Shown here: in pieces, positions 1-9,130 of the stretch
How positions within the stretch are numbered: position 1 is the stretch's first letter
How the letters are laid out: the number at the start of each line of letters is the position of its first letter
NCBI GenBank assembly: GCA_964655355.1
Contig: CAZZMD010000010.1
Span: 1 to 64,000 of the forward strand
DNA: 64,000 bases
Direction of reading: 5' to 3'
From: CALGDE01 sp964655355
Lineage (GTDB): Bacteria; Cyanobacteriota; Cyanobacteriia; CACIAM-69d
The notes under the pieces: model-generated
Databases searched by the model: none
Seen by the model: only the letters and a program-made list of their open reading frames with translations
Told to the model about the DNA's origin: nothing
Made by a program: the position numbers and the translations under genes

Positions 1-318
1 AGCCGGGGCAGCGGGTGCAGGGGCAGCGGCGCCACCGCCACCGCTGCCGGCCTTGGATTTGGCTTCTTCGATTTCGGCTTCGGTTTCGGCAATCAGCGCA
101 ATGGTTTCACCGACGGCTACCGTAGACCCTGCGTCGGAGACTACTGCCGCTAAGAAACCTTCGTTGAAGGATTCCACATCCATGTCCGCTTTATCCGATT
201 CCACCACCAAGATGGTTTCGCCTTTTTCGACGCGATCGCCTGGGGCTTTCTCCCATGACACGATTTTGCCTTCGGTCATGGTGGAACTCAGGGCGGGCAT
301 GAATACTTCGTGGATCAT
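1..318 (-). CDS. pdhC: Pyruvate dehydrogenase E2 (dihydrolipoamide acetyltransferase), N-terminal part
   Basis: Reading leftwards from the ATG at 318, the frame is open to the window edge, so only the first 106 codons are present. The product begins MIHEVFMPALSSTMTEGKIV and forms a complete lipoyl domain (about residues 2-76). The lipoyl lysine sits in the motif ESDKADMDVES at about residue 43. An Ala/Pro/Gly linker follows, which is typical between the lipoyl domain and the peripheral-subunit-binding domain. E2 transfers acetyl groups to CoA in the pyruvate dehydrogenase complex. The family assignment is firm; 2-oxoacid specificity is inferred from the opening sequence, which is of the cyanobacterial PDH type. 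The catalytic domain lies outside the window. Confidence 0.9.
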   Translation of the reverse strand, partial: MIHEVFMPALSSTMTEGKIVSWEKAPGDRVEKGETILVVESDKADMDVESFNEGFLAAVVSDAGSTVAVGETIALIAETEAEIEEAKSKAGSGGGGAAAPAPAAPA

Positions 319-587
319 GGGGATTGCGTGAACTGATGGTTTCGAAAGGAATAGGGCTTGGATGGTGCCTAGATCTGGGGGCTAGTGCCGGGTAGAGCTA
401 GGGGAGAAGATCCGGGGCGCTGACAGCGCACAAATCCATTGGGTTCGAGACGCCGGGAAAGCCCTGAGGTGACCGCGGCCGCCGCTGACTAGACCGACGC
501 TAGGGTGATTTAGCGGCAGTCCCAAAACAATGTTTGATTGTACCTTGCGGGGTTCCGGCTGGGCCCCTTCTGTCCTCAGGGTGGGCC

Positions 588-1124
588 CTAGGGAAGCTGG
601 GGGACGCGCTCTTGGGTGGAATTTACCTTGAGGTATTCGGTGTTGACGCCGGATTCCCGGGGCAGGGCGATTTTACCGGTCCGGGCGACTTCGCGAACGC
701 CAAATTTGCTGAGGATGTTGTTCAGGGCGACGAGTTTGCCGGGATCGCCGACGATTTCGAGGGTCAGGGAGTCTTCGGCGATGTCGACGACGCGGGCGCG
801 AAAGACCTGTGCCAACTCGATGACTTCGGACCGGGTGGCGCTGTTGGCATTTACTTTGAGAAGCATTAGTTCCCGTTCGACGCAGGGTTGTTCGGTGATG
901 TCCTGAACCTTGAGGACGTGGATCAGTTTGTAGAGCTGTTTGACGATTTGCTCGATGATGCGATCGTCGCCGGGGACCACCATGGTGATGCGGGAGATGC
1001 CGTTTTGTTCGGCTGGACCGACGGCGAGGCTTTCAATGTTGAAACCACGGCGGGCAAATAAGCCGGCGATGCGGGTCAGGACGCCAGCTTCGTCTTCGAC
1101 TAGCACCGATAGGGTGTGTTTCAT
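588..1124 (-). CDS. ilvH: Acetolactate synthase small (regulatory) subunit
   Basis: The 178-residue product has the normal length for IlvH. An N-terminal ACT domain (about residues 2-78, opening MKHTLSVLVEDEAGVLTRIA) is followed by the conserved C-terminal ALS small-subunit domain (about 83-158). The regulatory subunit binds the catalytic IlvB subunit and confers valine feedback inhibition in branched-chain amino-acid synthesis. The N-terminal motif with RRGFNIESLAVG is characteristic. It stands alone here: ilvB is not adjacent, which is usual in cyanobacteria. The 269 bases between its stop and the downstream pdhC start show no further gene. Confidence 0.97.
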   Translation of the reverse strand: MKHTLSVLVEDEAGVLTRIAGLFARRGFNIESLAVGPAEQNGISRITMVVPGDDRIIEQIVKQLYKLIHVLKVQDITEQPCVERELMLLKVNANSATRSEVIELAQVFRARVVDIAEDSLTLEIVGDPGKLVALNNILSKFGVREVARTGKIALPRESGVNTEYLKVNSTQERVPQLP

Positions 1125-1230
1125 GGGTTCGGAATCTTAGTCTTTCACTCTCAAACAGGGTTCAGGGGTCGGGGGCCAATCGAATGCTCGAATGCTTTAA
1201 GCCAACGACCTCGGATGAAATCAGAAACTC

Positions 1231-2262
1231 CTATGGTACTGGAACCGGGGCCGTTGGGGTGGGACAAACTGTGTGGGCGATCCAGTCCTGGATGAGGGGG
1301 TTGAGTTGGTCGGGGGCTTCGTCGTGGGGACAGTGGCCGAGTCCTTCGAGCGATCGCACGGTGACTTGGGGATTTAATCCCTCGAATCCTCGGGCTAGGG
1401 CGGGGGGGATCATTCGATCTTGGGATCCCCAGAGGACGAGCACGGGAATTTGAGCGGCGGCCAGGATGGGCTTCATAGAGGGGGTGAAGGTGGGGCTGGT
1501 CATGCCGCGAAGGATGCGGACGAAGGCTTCGGCGGTGCCGGGTTCCTGGGGTGGCCCGCTGAGGATGTCGACGAGGTCGTCGTCGATCGCGGTTTTGTTG
1601 GGATAGGCGATGCCGACCCAGTTGCGGATGATGTTGGGTTGGCGCACCCAATAAAAGATGGTTTTGAGCAGGGGGGGATTGGCGATCGCCCGTTCCATAA
1701 AGGACACGACCGGTAGCAAGGGACCGGGGATCATTTCGGCGCGGGCGGCGGTGTCCGGAAGACTGAGGGCGATGACGGCGGCGGCGCGTTTTTGACCGGT
1801 TTGTTGGGATTGGTGGGCGACGGTCATGGCGATCGCCGATCCGATGGAGTTGCCGATTAAGATGGCGGGCTCTCTGACGATTTCGTCTAGGAAGGCGGTG
1901 ACCTGGTTTACCCACAGGGTGCCGCTGTAGTCGGTGGGTGGTTTTTCGGATCCCCCGAAGCCGACGAGATCAAGGGCATAGACGGGACCGGCCTGGGCCC
2001 AAACTTCAAAATTGTGTCGCCAGTGGCCGATGGAGGCGCCAAAGCCATGGATCGCAACTATCGGCGGTATGGCGGGCGATCGCGTTGACTGGGCCGGTCC
2101 GGGGAGATAGGCATATTTTACGCGCCAGCCCCGCCATTGCCATTCCCGCCAGTGCCCTGTTTTGACCTGCCATCCTCCTAGGACCTTGGGGGGGGAGGGT
2201 GGTTGACTCTCTCCGGCACCCTTGTTGGCTGGGGCGATCGTGGACTGGTTTTCCCCCATCAT
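1231..2262 (-). CDS. Alpha/beta-fold hydrolase
   Basis: The 343-residue product has a complete alpha/beta-hydrolase core. It shows the oxyanion strand HGFGAS, the nucleophile elbow GNSIGS (Ser nucleophile), an acid in VLWGSQDRMIPP and the terminal His in LEGLGHCPHDEAPD. The N-terminal strand (WQWRGWRVKYAYLPG) and the DLVGFGGSEKP segment resemble the cyanobacterial/plastid pheophytinase and dephytylase-like branch, but the substrate cannot be read from sequence. The codons at 2265-2257 read TTG-ATG-ATG. I chose the first ATG, which lies just after an AAGGA ribosome site. The gene is divergent from infC. There is no signal peptide, so it should be cytoplasmic or thylakoid-peripheral. Confidence 0.85.
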   Translation of the reverse strand: MMGENQSTIAPANKGAGESQPPSPPKVLGGWQVKTGHWREWQWRGWRVKYAYLPGPAQSTRSPAIPPIVAIHGFGASIGHWRHNFEVWAQAGPVYALDLVGFGGSEKPPTDYSGTLWVNQVTAFLDEIVREPAILIGNSIGSAIAMTVAHQSQQTGQKRAAAVIALSLPDTAARAEMIPGPLLPVVSFMERAIANPPLLKTIFYWVRQPNIIRNWVGIAYPNKTAIDDDLVDILSGPPQEPGTAEAFVRILRGMTSPTFTPSMKPILAAAQIPVLVLWGSQDRMIPPALARGFEGLNPQVTVRSLEGLGHCPHDEAPDQLNPLIQDWIAHTVCPTPTAPVPVP

Positions 2263-2310
2263 CAATCCTTTCCCCCGTTTGAGTCCTCAGCAGACATGCC
2301 GGTTAAGTAA

Positions 2311-2358
2311 AAGCAAATTAAAGAAAAGCGAATTAAAGCAAATTTTAAACGCAAATTT
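2311..2358. repeat. AT-rich near-tandem repeats upstream of infC
   Basis: The motif AAGCAAATTAAAG at 2311 recurs as AAGCGAATTAAAG at 2326 and again in shortened form at 2336 and about 2350. It lies in the divergent intergenic region between the hydrolase and infC. It is probably part of the infC promoter or leader; no function can be assigned. Confidence 0.5.
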
Positions 2359-2485
2359 TTCCAAAGACTCGTGAGAACCGACCCTTAAAGAGAGACCAGC
2401 CCCTTAGAATGATAGTGAGTCCTTCGGGGCGGCTAGTTATGTCTAGTCTCGCATTGTTCCTATCACACCTGAAAAATTCACGCCT

Positions 2486-3034
2486 GTGGCCGACAGAAGA
2501 AGAGCACCGCGCAAAGCCCAAAATTTACCTCCCATCAACGGAAATATCCGCTTCCTTGAGGTTCGTGTCATTGGTACCGATGGCGAACAGCTTGGGATCA
2601 TGTCTCCCCGTGAGGCTCAGGTTTTTGCTGATGAGAAAGAGCTTGACCTAGTGGTGATCAGCGACAAGGCGAAGCCGCCTGTGTGTCGGATCATGGACTA
2701 TGGGAAGTTCAAGTTTGAACAGGAGAAGAAGGCTCGGGAAGCCCGCAAGAAGCAGCATACGGCCACGGTTAAAGAGGTCAAGATGCGCTATAAGATTGAC
2801 CCGAATGATTATGCGGTGCGGCGGCGGGCGGCTGAAAAGTTTCTCAAGGCTGGCGATAAGGTTAAGGCCACCATCACGTTCCGGGGACGGGAGATTCAGC
2901 ACTCTGACCTGGCTCAGCGGTTGCTGGAGCAAATGCGTGAGGATTTGAAAGAACTGGCGGAGGTGCAGTTGGGACCGAAGCGCGAAGGGCGAAATATGAT
3001 GATCTTGTTTTCGCCGAAGAAGGAGAACAAGTAG
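2486..3034 (+). CDS. infC: Translation initiation factor IF-3
   Basis: The 182-residue product has the two IF-3 domains. The N-terminal domain (about 13-80) contains INGNIRFLEVRVIGTDGEQL, and the C-terminal domain (about 88-172) contains the conserved RGREIQHSDLA segment. IF-3 binds the 30S subunit, checks start-codon/initiator-tRNA pairing and prevents premature 50S joining. The start used here is GTG at 2486. There is no ATG upstream in frame before a stop, and infC genes often use rare starts for autoregulation. It is monocistronic: a strong terminator follows at 3119. Confidence 0.96.
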   Translation: MADRRRAPRKAQNLPPINGNIRFLEVRVIGTDGEQLGIMSPREAQVFADEKELDLVVISDKAKPPVCRIMDYGKFKFEQEKKAREARKKQHTATVKEVKMRYKIDPNDYAVRRRAAEKFLKAGDKVKATITFRGREIQHSDLAQRLLEQMREDLKELAEVQLGPKREGRNMMILFSPKKENK

Positions 3035-3076
3035 GGGACAGCGACCTCCGCTGCTGATTCTGGAAATGAGCTTGAT

Positions 3077-3110
3077 GGTTGTTATTCCCTCAAGGTTGTT
3101 ATTCCCTCAA
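3077..3110 (+). repeat. Perfect 17-bp tandem duplication after infC
   Basis: The 17-mer GGTTGTTATTCCCTCAA occurs twice head to tail (3077-3093 and 3094-3110) between the infC stop codon and its terminator. It is a simple direct duplication in a 3' untranslated region. Confidence 0.85.
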
Positions 3111-3118
3111 AGACCATT

Positions 3119-3155
3119 GGGAGTGATTCGCTGTCCGCGAGTGACTCCCTTTTTT
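3119..3155 (+). terminator. Rho-independent terminator of infC
   Basis: A 13-bp stem (GGGAGTGATTCGC pairing with GCGAGTGACTCCC, with one mismatch and one G-T pair) encloses a 5-base loop. Six T residues follow directly. Position and orientation fit termination of infC transcription 85 bases after the stop codon. The remaining bases to 3415 hold the presumed promoter of the next gene and no further ORF of note. Confidence 0.85.
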
Positions 3156-3415
3156 GCTAAATTTCCTTCCCTGTTCAGGGGGATTGCTGGGGAAGGTGGG
3201 CTCTGACTCAGGCTGGAGTCTGGATGGGCCTATAGAATGAGGTCTTAGAACGACAGTGCTGCCCCAGCCCTCCGGTTTTGTGCCCGCATCCGGTTTTTGG
3301 GAAATCTTCGCGCTGAATTTGTTTGAATGGGGGAGACTGGGAGGGATTTGTCGGGGGCGATCGCCGCCGTTACCTTTCCTGAATCTCCCAGCCCACCACG
3401 AGGACGTAACCCGGA

Positions 3416-6415
3416 ATGGATGCCAGCTACCAGGGAACTGCCAAGAATAGCCCTTTTGCGGGGCTGCTGCGTTGGCTCAACCTAAGACCTGAAGAAAGCG
3501 AACGCACCTGGTTAATGTTCGCGTTCTATACCTTTACGACCATTGGTCTGAGCTGGCTGGATAACAGTACGGCGGGTCTGTTCCTGGATAAGTTTGGGGC
3601 GGATCAGTTGCCTTTGGTTTATGTGGGCAATGCTGTTATTGGCGCGTCGTTGGGGTTTGCCTATTCCTGGGTCCAGCGGACGATTTCCCTGCGCCAGGTG
3701 ATGGTGGGGACGCCGATGTTTATTGCGTTGCCCCTGGTGATGTTCCGGGCGGGGTTGGGCATTGAGCATTTGGCGGTCTATACCGTGTTTGTGATGCGGT
3801 TGTGGCTGGATGTGACCTATGTGTTGAACGATATCAATACGTCCATTACCGCGAATCAGCTTTTTAATATTCGGGAGATTAAGCGCACCTATCCCATTAT
3901 CAGCAGCGGGGTGTTGGTGGCGGATGTGATCAGTGGCTTTTCGTTGCCGCTGTTGTTGGATTGGGTTGGTTTGCAGAATGTGCTGCTGCTGTCGGCGGCA
4001 AGTATTGCGATCGGCAGTTTGATTTTGTCCTATTTGGGGCGAAGTTATCGTCAGGCGTTTCCGGATTCGCCGACGCGATATTTTGAGGAGGAGCAGGCGG
4101 ATTTTTCGGCGAATCGTCGCCTTCAGGGACCGCTGCGGAATTATGTGTTCTGGCTGGTGGCGTTTTTTGTGCTGGCTCAGGTGCTGTTGCTGTTGGTGGA
4201 GTTTCAGTTCCTGGATCAGGTGGAGTTGCAGAGTGCGGGCCAGGAGGATGTGGCGAGTGCGGTTGCGAGTTTCTTGGGGGTGTTTAATGGCATTTTGGGG
4301 ATCGCGGAGCTGACGGCTCAGTGGTTGATCTCCAGTCGGGCGATTGAGCGCCTGGGCCTGTTCCGGGCAGCGGCGATTCAACCGATGTTGATTGTCTTGG
4401 TCGGGCTGGGGGCGATCGCCGGGGGCCTGAATATGTCGGGCTTGAGTGAGTTGACGGGGGGGATGTCCAGCCTCTATTTGGGGGCGATCGCGATTAAGTT
4501 CTCCGATGAGCTGTTGCGCTACACCCTATTTGCGAGTGCGAATCCGGTGTTTTTCCAGCCGGTGCCGGAGAATATTCGCGGCAGTATTCAGGCCCGGGTG
4601 CGGGGCGGGTTTGAGTCCCTGTCTACGGGCGGCGCGGGTTTGCTGATCCTGGGCACGACTTGGGTGTGTAAGCAGCTTGTGCCTGATAATTTTGGTCCGC
4701 TGCAAAGTTGGGTGGTGGTGGGCCAGATTGTGGTGATGGCGGCCCTGTGGTTGGGCTCGGTCTGGGCGTTGCGATCGCGCTATGTCAGTTTGCTGGTGCT
4801 GAGTGCTGAGCGGGGACGGCTGGGGGCCATGGATGTGGACTCGGGCACCCTTAAGTTGGCGGTGGTGGAGGCCCTGGAACAAGATGGGACCACGCCGGAG
4901 GATAAGCGATCGTGTATTGAGCTGTTGAGTCGGATTGATCCCGATAATGTCAGCGATGTGTTGGCGCCCCTGTTGACCAGTTTGACGCCGCCTCTCCAGC
5001 GCCAGAGTTTGGATGTGATGCTCCAGCAGCCGAGCGAGGAGTATTTGGTGCAGGTGCGGGCGCTAATCGTACAGCAGCCCCCGCCGGAGGTGTTAGCGGT
5101 GGCGTTGCGCTATTTGTGGCTGACGGAGACGGAGCAGGATGTGCGCCATTTGCAGCCCTATTTGCGGGCGGAGGTGGATCCTACGGTGCGGGGGACGGCG
5201 GCGTCGTTGATTATGCGGCGGGGGACGCCGGGGCAGAAGGCGGAGGCGACCAATTGTCTGCGGCGGATGTTGACCAGTGGCAGCGTTCAAGAGCGGGTGA
5301 TGGGCTGTCGTGCCTTGGGAGAGGCGGATTATTTGCAGGCGCTGCGGCTCCATATCCCCAATTTGCTTCAGGATGATTCGTTGGAGGTGCGGTGTGCCTT
5401 GCTCGAAGTGATTGCGTCGGCGCGGTTGGAGGAATATTATCCGTCTCTGTTGGAGGGGTTGAGCTATAAGGCGACCCGGGAGTCGGCGTTGAAGGGGCTG
5501 GCGAAGTTGGGCAATGAGGCGTTGCCGCTGTTGGCGGCGGTGGCTCAGGATATTCGTAAGCCGGAGATTATGCGCACCCATGCCTGTACCGCGATCGGGC
5601 AGTTGGGCACGGCGGCGGCGTTGGATGCGTTGGTGGCGAATTTGTTTGTGTCTTGGGGCACGGCGCGGCGAAATGTGCTCAAAATCCTACTGAAGATTCC
5701 CGATGAGGTGGGGATTGAGGGGGTGTTGAATCGCATTGGTCGGACCGGGGTGGAGACGCTGATTGATCAGGAGTTGATGTTGATTGGCCAGCATTGTGCG
5801 GCGTTGTTGGATTTGAATGAGGCGCGGGTGCCGGGGGATGAGGCGGATCTGTTGCGTAAGGCGTTGACTGACGGCATGTCCGATGGGCAGGAACAGTTGT
5901 TTTTGCTGATGAAGTTCCTGTATCCCTTGGGGGCGGTGCAGGCGGCGGCGTTTAATATTCGCTCGGGGACGGGGGATAGTACGGCGCGAGGGTTGGAGAT
6001 TTTGGATAATACGCTGGATATTCCGAGTAAGCGGGCGGTGCTGAATTTGTTGGATGCGGAGTCCCCGCGCGAGAAGCTCCAGGCTTTAGGGGAGTTGGTG
6101 GATTATCAGCCGATGATTCCTCGCGATCGCATCCGTCGGTTGTTGAATTTGCGGCATTTCCTGTCGGCTTGGCCGTTGGCGTGTTGCTTCCATTTGGCTC
6201 GGAAGGAGCGGTGGAGTTTGACGACGGATCAGACGTTGGCTTGTTTGCGGCATCCCCGGGGGTTTGTCCGGGAGGCGGTGTTGTCCTATCTGATGGTGGC
6301 GTCTAAGCGGGCGTTGGCGGAGCTGTTGCCCCGGTTGCAGAATGATCCTGATCCGTTGGTCTCGGCCCAGATTAGTCAGATGACCTCGGAGTTGGGGTTG
6401 GAGCCGGGAAGTTAG
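3416..6415 (+). CDS. Npt/MFS-type membrane protein with C-terminal HEAT repeats
   Basis: A 999-residue two-part protein. The first ~465 residues contain about 11-12 hydrophobic segments and resemble the ATP/ADP-translocase (Npt/NTT) branch of the major facilitator superfamily. Characteristic stretches are the VLNDINTSITANQLFNIREIKRTYP loop (in pieces) and PENIRGSIQARVRGG. The rest (about 475-995) is a run of HEAT-like helical repeats, for example the blocks at about 600-760. No transport substrate can be inferred; free-living bacterial members are not shown to exchange nucleotides. The next gene encodes a cyclic-nucleotide-binding domain, which in related bacterial proteins can be fused to this architecture. 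The two genes are therefore likely to work together. Confidence 0.75.
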   Translation: MDASYQGTAKNSPFAGLLRWLNLRPEESERTWLMFAFYTFTTIGLSWLDNSTAGLFLDKFGADQLPLVYVGNAVIGASLGFAYSWVQRTISLRQVMVGTPMFIALPLVMFRAGLGIEHLAVYTVFVMRLWLDVTYVLNDINTSITANQLFNIREIKRTYPIISSGVLVADVISGFSLPLLLDWVGLQNVLLLSAASIAIGSLILSYLGRSYRQAFPDSPTRYFEEEQADFSANRRLQGPLRNYVFWLVAFFVLAQVLLLLVEFQFLDQVELQSAGQEDVASAVASFLGVFNGILGIAELTAQWLISSRAIERLGLFRAAAIQPMLIVLVGLGAIAGGLNMSGLSELTGGMSSLYLGAIAIKFSDELLRYTLFASANPVFFQPVPENIRGSIQARVRGGFESLSTGGAGLLILGTTWVCKQLVPDNFGPLQSWVVVGQIVVMAALWLGSVWALRSRYVSLLVLSAERGRLGAMDVDSGTLKLAVVEALEQDGTTPEDKRSCIELLSRIDPDNVSDVLAPLLTSLTPPLQRQSLDVMLQQPSEEYLVQVRALIVQQPPPEVLAVALRYLWLTETEQDVRHLQPYLRAEVDPTVRGTAASLIMRRGTPGQKAEATNCLRRMLTSGSVQERVMGCRALGEADYLQALRLHIPNLLQDDSLEVRCALLEVIASARLEEYYPSLLEGLSYKATRESALKGLAKLGNEALPLLAAVAQDIRKPEIMRTHACTAIGQLGTAAALDALVANLFVSWGTARRNVLKILLKIPDEVGIEGVLNRIGRTGVETLIDQELMLIGQHCAALLDLNEARVPGDEADLLRKALTDGMSDGQEQLFLLMKFLYPLGAVQAAAFNIRSGTGDSTARGLEILDNTLDIPSKRAVLNLLDAESPREKLQALGELVDYQPMIPRDRIRRLLNLRHFLSAWPLACCFHLARKERWSLTTDQTLACLRHPRGFVREAVLSYLMVASKRALAELLPRLQNDPDPLVSAQISQMTSELGLEPGS

Positions 6416-6704
6416 GATCGCTCTCGATTTGGCTTGGGATTGGGTGGGGATTGCCGCTGGGTCTCAGTCTGTAACCCATGGACTCGCCGGAACGGGGCAA
6501 GCAGGATAGTATGGAGGTCCAGTTGGGCTTTTGACGTGCGAGCCGTTGCTGGGCTCTAATAAGGTGTTAATCGGCGTTGATTTTTGGTGGTTGAGTTGGG
6601 TTGATGGGTTGATCCTGGTCCAGCTTTTATCGCGCTCGCGCCATTGACCGGTTTGATGATCGGTTTGATCGGTTCCCTCGTTCTTCCTGTTTGCCCGCAT
6701 CTCC

Positions 6705-7175
6705 ATGCTCACCAGCGTTGATCGCCTCCTATTTATTCGAGAAGTTCCTATTTTTAAGGAGCTGCGGGACGAGTTTCTGGTTCGTTTGGCGTCCTGTATG
6801 GATGAGCTGTCGTTTCCGAAGAAGCATACGATTTTTACGGAAGGACAAGAAGGGCGATCGCTCTATATTGTGGTCTCTGGCAAGGTGCGGGTCCACACGG
6901 GGGAGCGGGATTTAGCCAATTTGGGGAAGGGGTCTTTTTTTGGGGAGATGTCCCTGTTTGATGCGGAGCCGCGATCGGCGTCGGTGAGCACGATTGATAA
7001 GTCGGAGTGTTTGGTGCTGACTCAGCAGCAGCTTTACGATGCGATTGATGAGACGCCGGATATTGCGGTGAATATTATTCGCCTGTTGTCGCGGCGAATT
7101 CGTAAGTTGAACCAGCGACCCAGCGAGGTCCGGGATCCGGATAGTCAACAGCAGGTGCTGGCCCCGAAGCAGTAG
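6705..7175 (+). CDS. Cyclic-nucleotide-binding domain protein (no DNA-binding domain)
   Basis: The 156-residue protein is essentially one CRP-type beta-roll. It has FPKKHTIFTEGQEGRSLYIV, then the phosphate-binding cassette FGEMSLFDAEPRSASVS, in which the Glu and Arg that contact cyclic nucleotide are both kept. It ends soon after the C-helix, so there is no helix-turn-helix and it is not a transcription factor. It follows the Npt-HEAT gene in the same direction after 289 non-coding bases and precedes the TAXI gene by 77 bases. Inference: a separate ligand-sensing subunit for the HEAT-repeat membrane protein. Confidence 0.85.
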   Translation: MLTSVDRLLFIREVPIFKELRDEFLVRLASCMDELSFPKKHTIFTEGQEGRSLYIVVSGKVRVHTGERDLANLGKGSFFGEMSLFDAEPRSASVSTIDKSECLVLTQQQLYDAIDETPDIAVNIIRLLSRRIRKLNQRPSEVRDPDSQQQVLAPKQ

Positions 7176-7252
7176 CGGGATGCCAGAGCTACGGCGGGTG
7201 ACCTGGAGGCGGAGCACGGATTGACCAACGTGATCGACTGAGGAGGCGGGGT

Positions 7253-9040
7253 GTGGCGCGGGGGAGACGAGTATTTAAGGCTCTCAAACTTAAGAGTCTG
7301 AGGGGACGATGGACCTGGGGTGGCCGCTGGGTAGTAGTGGGCGTTGTGGGTGTCGTGGGTGTTGTGGGCGTTGGGGTGGTGGCGATCGCGGGGGGTGGGT
7401 TTTCGCCTCAGCGGGTGACGATGGCGTCGGGGCAGAATGGCAGTGCCTATCAGCGGATTAGTGAGCAGATGGCGCGATCGGCTGAACGGGTGGGGGATGT
7501 GCTGATTGAGGATGCCCATGCGTCGCGGGGGTCTCAGGATAATTTGCGGCGGGTGATGGATGGGGACGTGATGTTTGCCCTGGTGCAGTTGGATGTGGCG
7601 CGGCCGGCTTTGCGGCAGGGCAAGGTGCAAACGGTGGCGATTCTGGCGAAGGAGTATGTCCATTTGATTGCTCGGTCTGATAGTGGTCTGACGAGCATTT
7701 TGGATTTGCAGGGGAAACGGGTGGCGATGGGCCAAGAGGGCAGTGGGACGGCGTTTACGGCCCAGCGCCTGTTGGAGCAGTCTGATTTGAAGGTGCAGCC
7801 TCGACCGTTGTCCTTTTCCCAAGGGTTGAGGGCGTTGGAGGCGGGGCAGGTGGATGCGATCGCTTATGTGGGGACGATTGGTCAAAATAAGACGGTGCGG
7901 GATGCGTTGGAAAATTCGGATCCGCCGCTGACGTTGCTGGCGGTGCCGCCGTCGGTGGCGAATTATATTACGGCGAATTTTCCGGAGTCTTATCATCAGA
8001 CGGTGATTCCGGAGGGGATTTATAATCCGGTGCGGACGCAGCCTCCCCAGGATGTGCCGGCGATCGCGACGGGGACGGCGTTGATTACGGGGAATGAAAC
8101 CGATCGCACGGCGATTAGTTTGATGACCTGGGCGGTTTTGTCCACGGCTCGCCAGTATGCGCTGTTTTATCCGGAGTTGGTGGAGGGGGATCCGAAGGAG
8201 GTGCTTCAGCGGAATTCTCTCTATACGGCGATCGCGGCGCAGCAGGTGTATGAGAAGGGGGATCCTCGTAATGCGTGGTTGCGTTCGATTCAGGAAAATG
8301 AAGTCATTCAGGAGTATGCCCTGGCGTTGCTGGTGACCAGTGCGATCGGTTTGCTCCTAGGGTGGTGGCGTCAACGGCGATCGTCCCATGTGCTCCAGGC
8401 GAGCCGGGAGGCGATTACGCGGTTACGGACGTTGGTGGATCAGGATCCTCAGGGGGTTTTGGATGAGATTACTCAGATTTTGCAGCGGTATCGGTTGATG
8501 TCCCTTGATGGGGCGATGTCGAATGATGCCTATGAGCAAATTAGTGGGACGTTGGTGCTGTTGGCGGAGCAGGCGCGCAGTGTTTTGGAGCAGCAGCGGC
8601 AGCGGAAAATTGGGGATACGGTGAGTGTGTTGGATCAGGTGGAGGTTCATCGCCAGGGGTCGCCGGCGCAGCGGCAGGCGGCGATGGCTGATGTCGATCG
8701 CCAGTATCGGGCGCTCCTTCAGGCGGGGGAGGTGGATTTGTCGACCTATTTACAGTTACGACAGTTGGGGATTTTGCAACTTGGTTTGTTGGATGCTCGG
8801 GGCGATCGCTCACTGTCGTCCCCACCGTCTTCTAAGCCGACTGCCAGTGCAGCCAATGGTCATCCCAACCGGCCCCGCGTCCTGCCTAAGCCGACTCCGG
8901 TGATGCCGCCGCCTCGTCCGCCGATTCCTTTCCCGATTTTGCCGCCGGAGGATGACCCCTCGGCTGATAATGAAGGTCCTCCGGCTGATAATGCTGACAG
9001 TGATAGTGCTGACACTGGCGCTGACACTAATGATGCGTGA
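7253..9040 (+). CDS. TAXI-family solute-binding protein, membrane-anchored at both sides
   Basis: The 595-residue product has a Val/Gly-rich transmembrane segment (about 24-46), then a TAXI-type periplasmic binding domain (about 52-335, with ASGQNGSAYQ, DLQGKRVAMGQEGSGT and YVGTIGQN). A second transmembrane helix (about 352-374) follows, then a cytoplasmic helical region and a Pro-rich, acidic Asp/Ser tail. TAXI proteins normally deliver substrate to TRAP permeases, but no TRAP permease gene is near. The double anchor and long cytoplasmic tail suggest sensing rather than transport. The start is GTG, chosen because AGGAGG lies 8 bases upstream. The Val/Gly stretch is encoded by imperfect GTTGTGGGT repeats. 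Confidence 0.8.
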   Translation: MARGRRVFKALKLKSLRGRWTWGGRWVVVGVVGVVGVVGVGVVAIAGGGFSPQRVTMASGQNGSAYQRISEQMARSAERVGDVLIEDAHASRGSQDNLRRVMDGDVMFALVQLDVARPALRQGKVQTVAILAKEYVHLIARSDSGLTSILDLQGKRVAMGQEGSGTAFTAQRLLEQSDLKVQPRPLSFSQGLRALEAGQVDAIAYVGTIGQNKTVRDALENSDPPLTLLAVPPSVANYITANFPESYHQTVIPEGIYNPVRTQPPQDVPAIATGTALITGNETDRTAISLMTWAVLSTARQYALFYPELVEGDPKEVLQRNSLYTAIAAQQVYEKGDPRNAWLRSIQENEVIQEYALALLVTSAIGLLLGWWRQRRSSHVLQASREAITRLRTLVDQDPQGVLDEITQILQRYRLMSLDGAMSNDAYEQISGTLVLLAEQARSVLEQQRQRKIGDTVSVLDQVEVHRQGSPAQRQAAMADVDRQYRALLQAGEVDLSTYLQLRQLGILQLGLLDARGDRSLSSPPSSKPTASAANGHPNRPRVLPKPTPVMPPPRPPIPFPILPPEDDPSADNEGPPADNADSDSADTGADTNDA

Positions 9041-9130
9041 TTCTGGTGCTCCCCTGGCTGCCCTGGTTGGTTTGCTCCTCTTCTTCCGTTGATTGCCTCT
9101 ACTTGATCTGCTTGATTTGCCGATATACCC

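Noticed and set aside
1151..1915. Arg/Pro-rich minus-strand ORF overlapping the hydrolase
   Set aside because: It is a shadow frame of a GC-rich gene; the hydrolase frame has all catalytic motifs.
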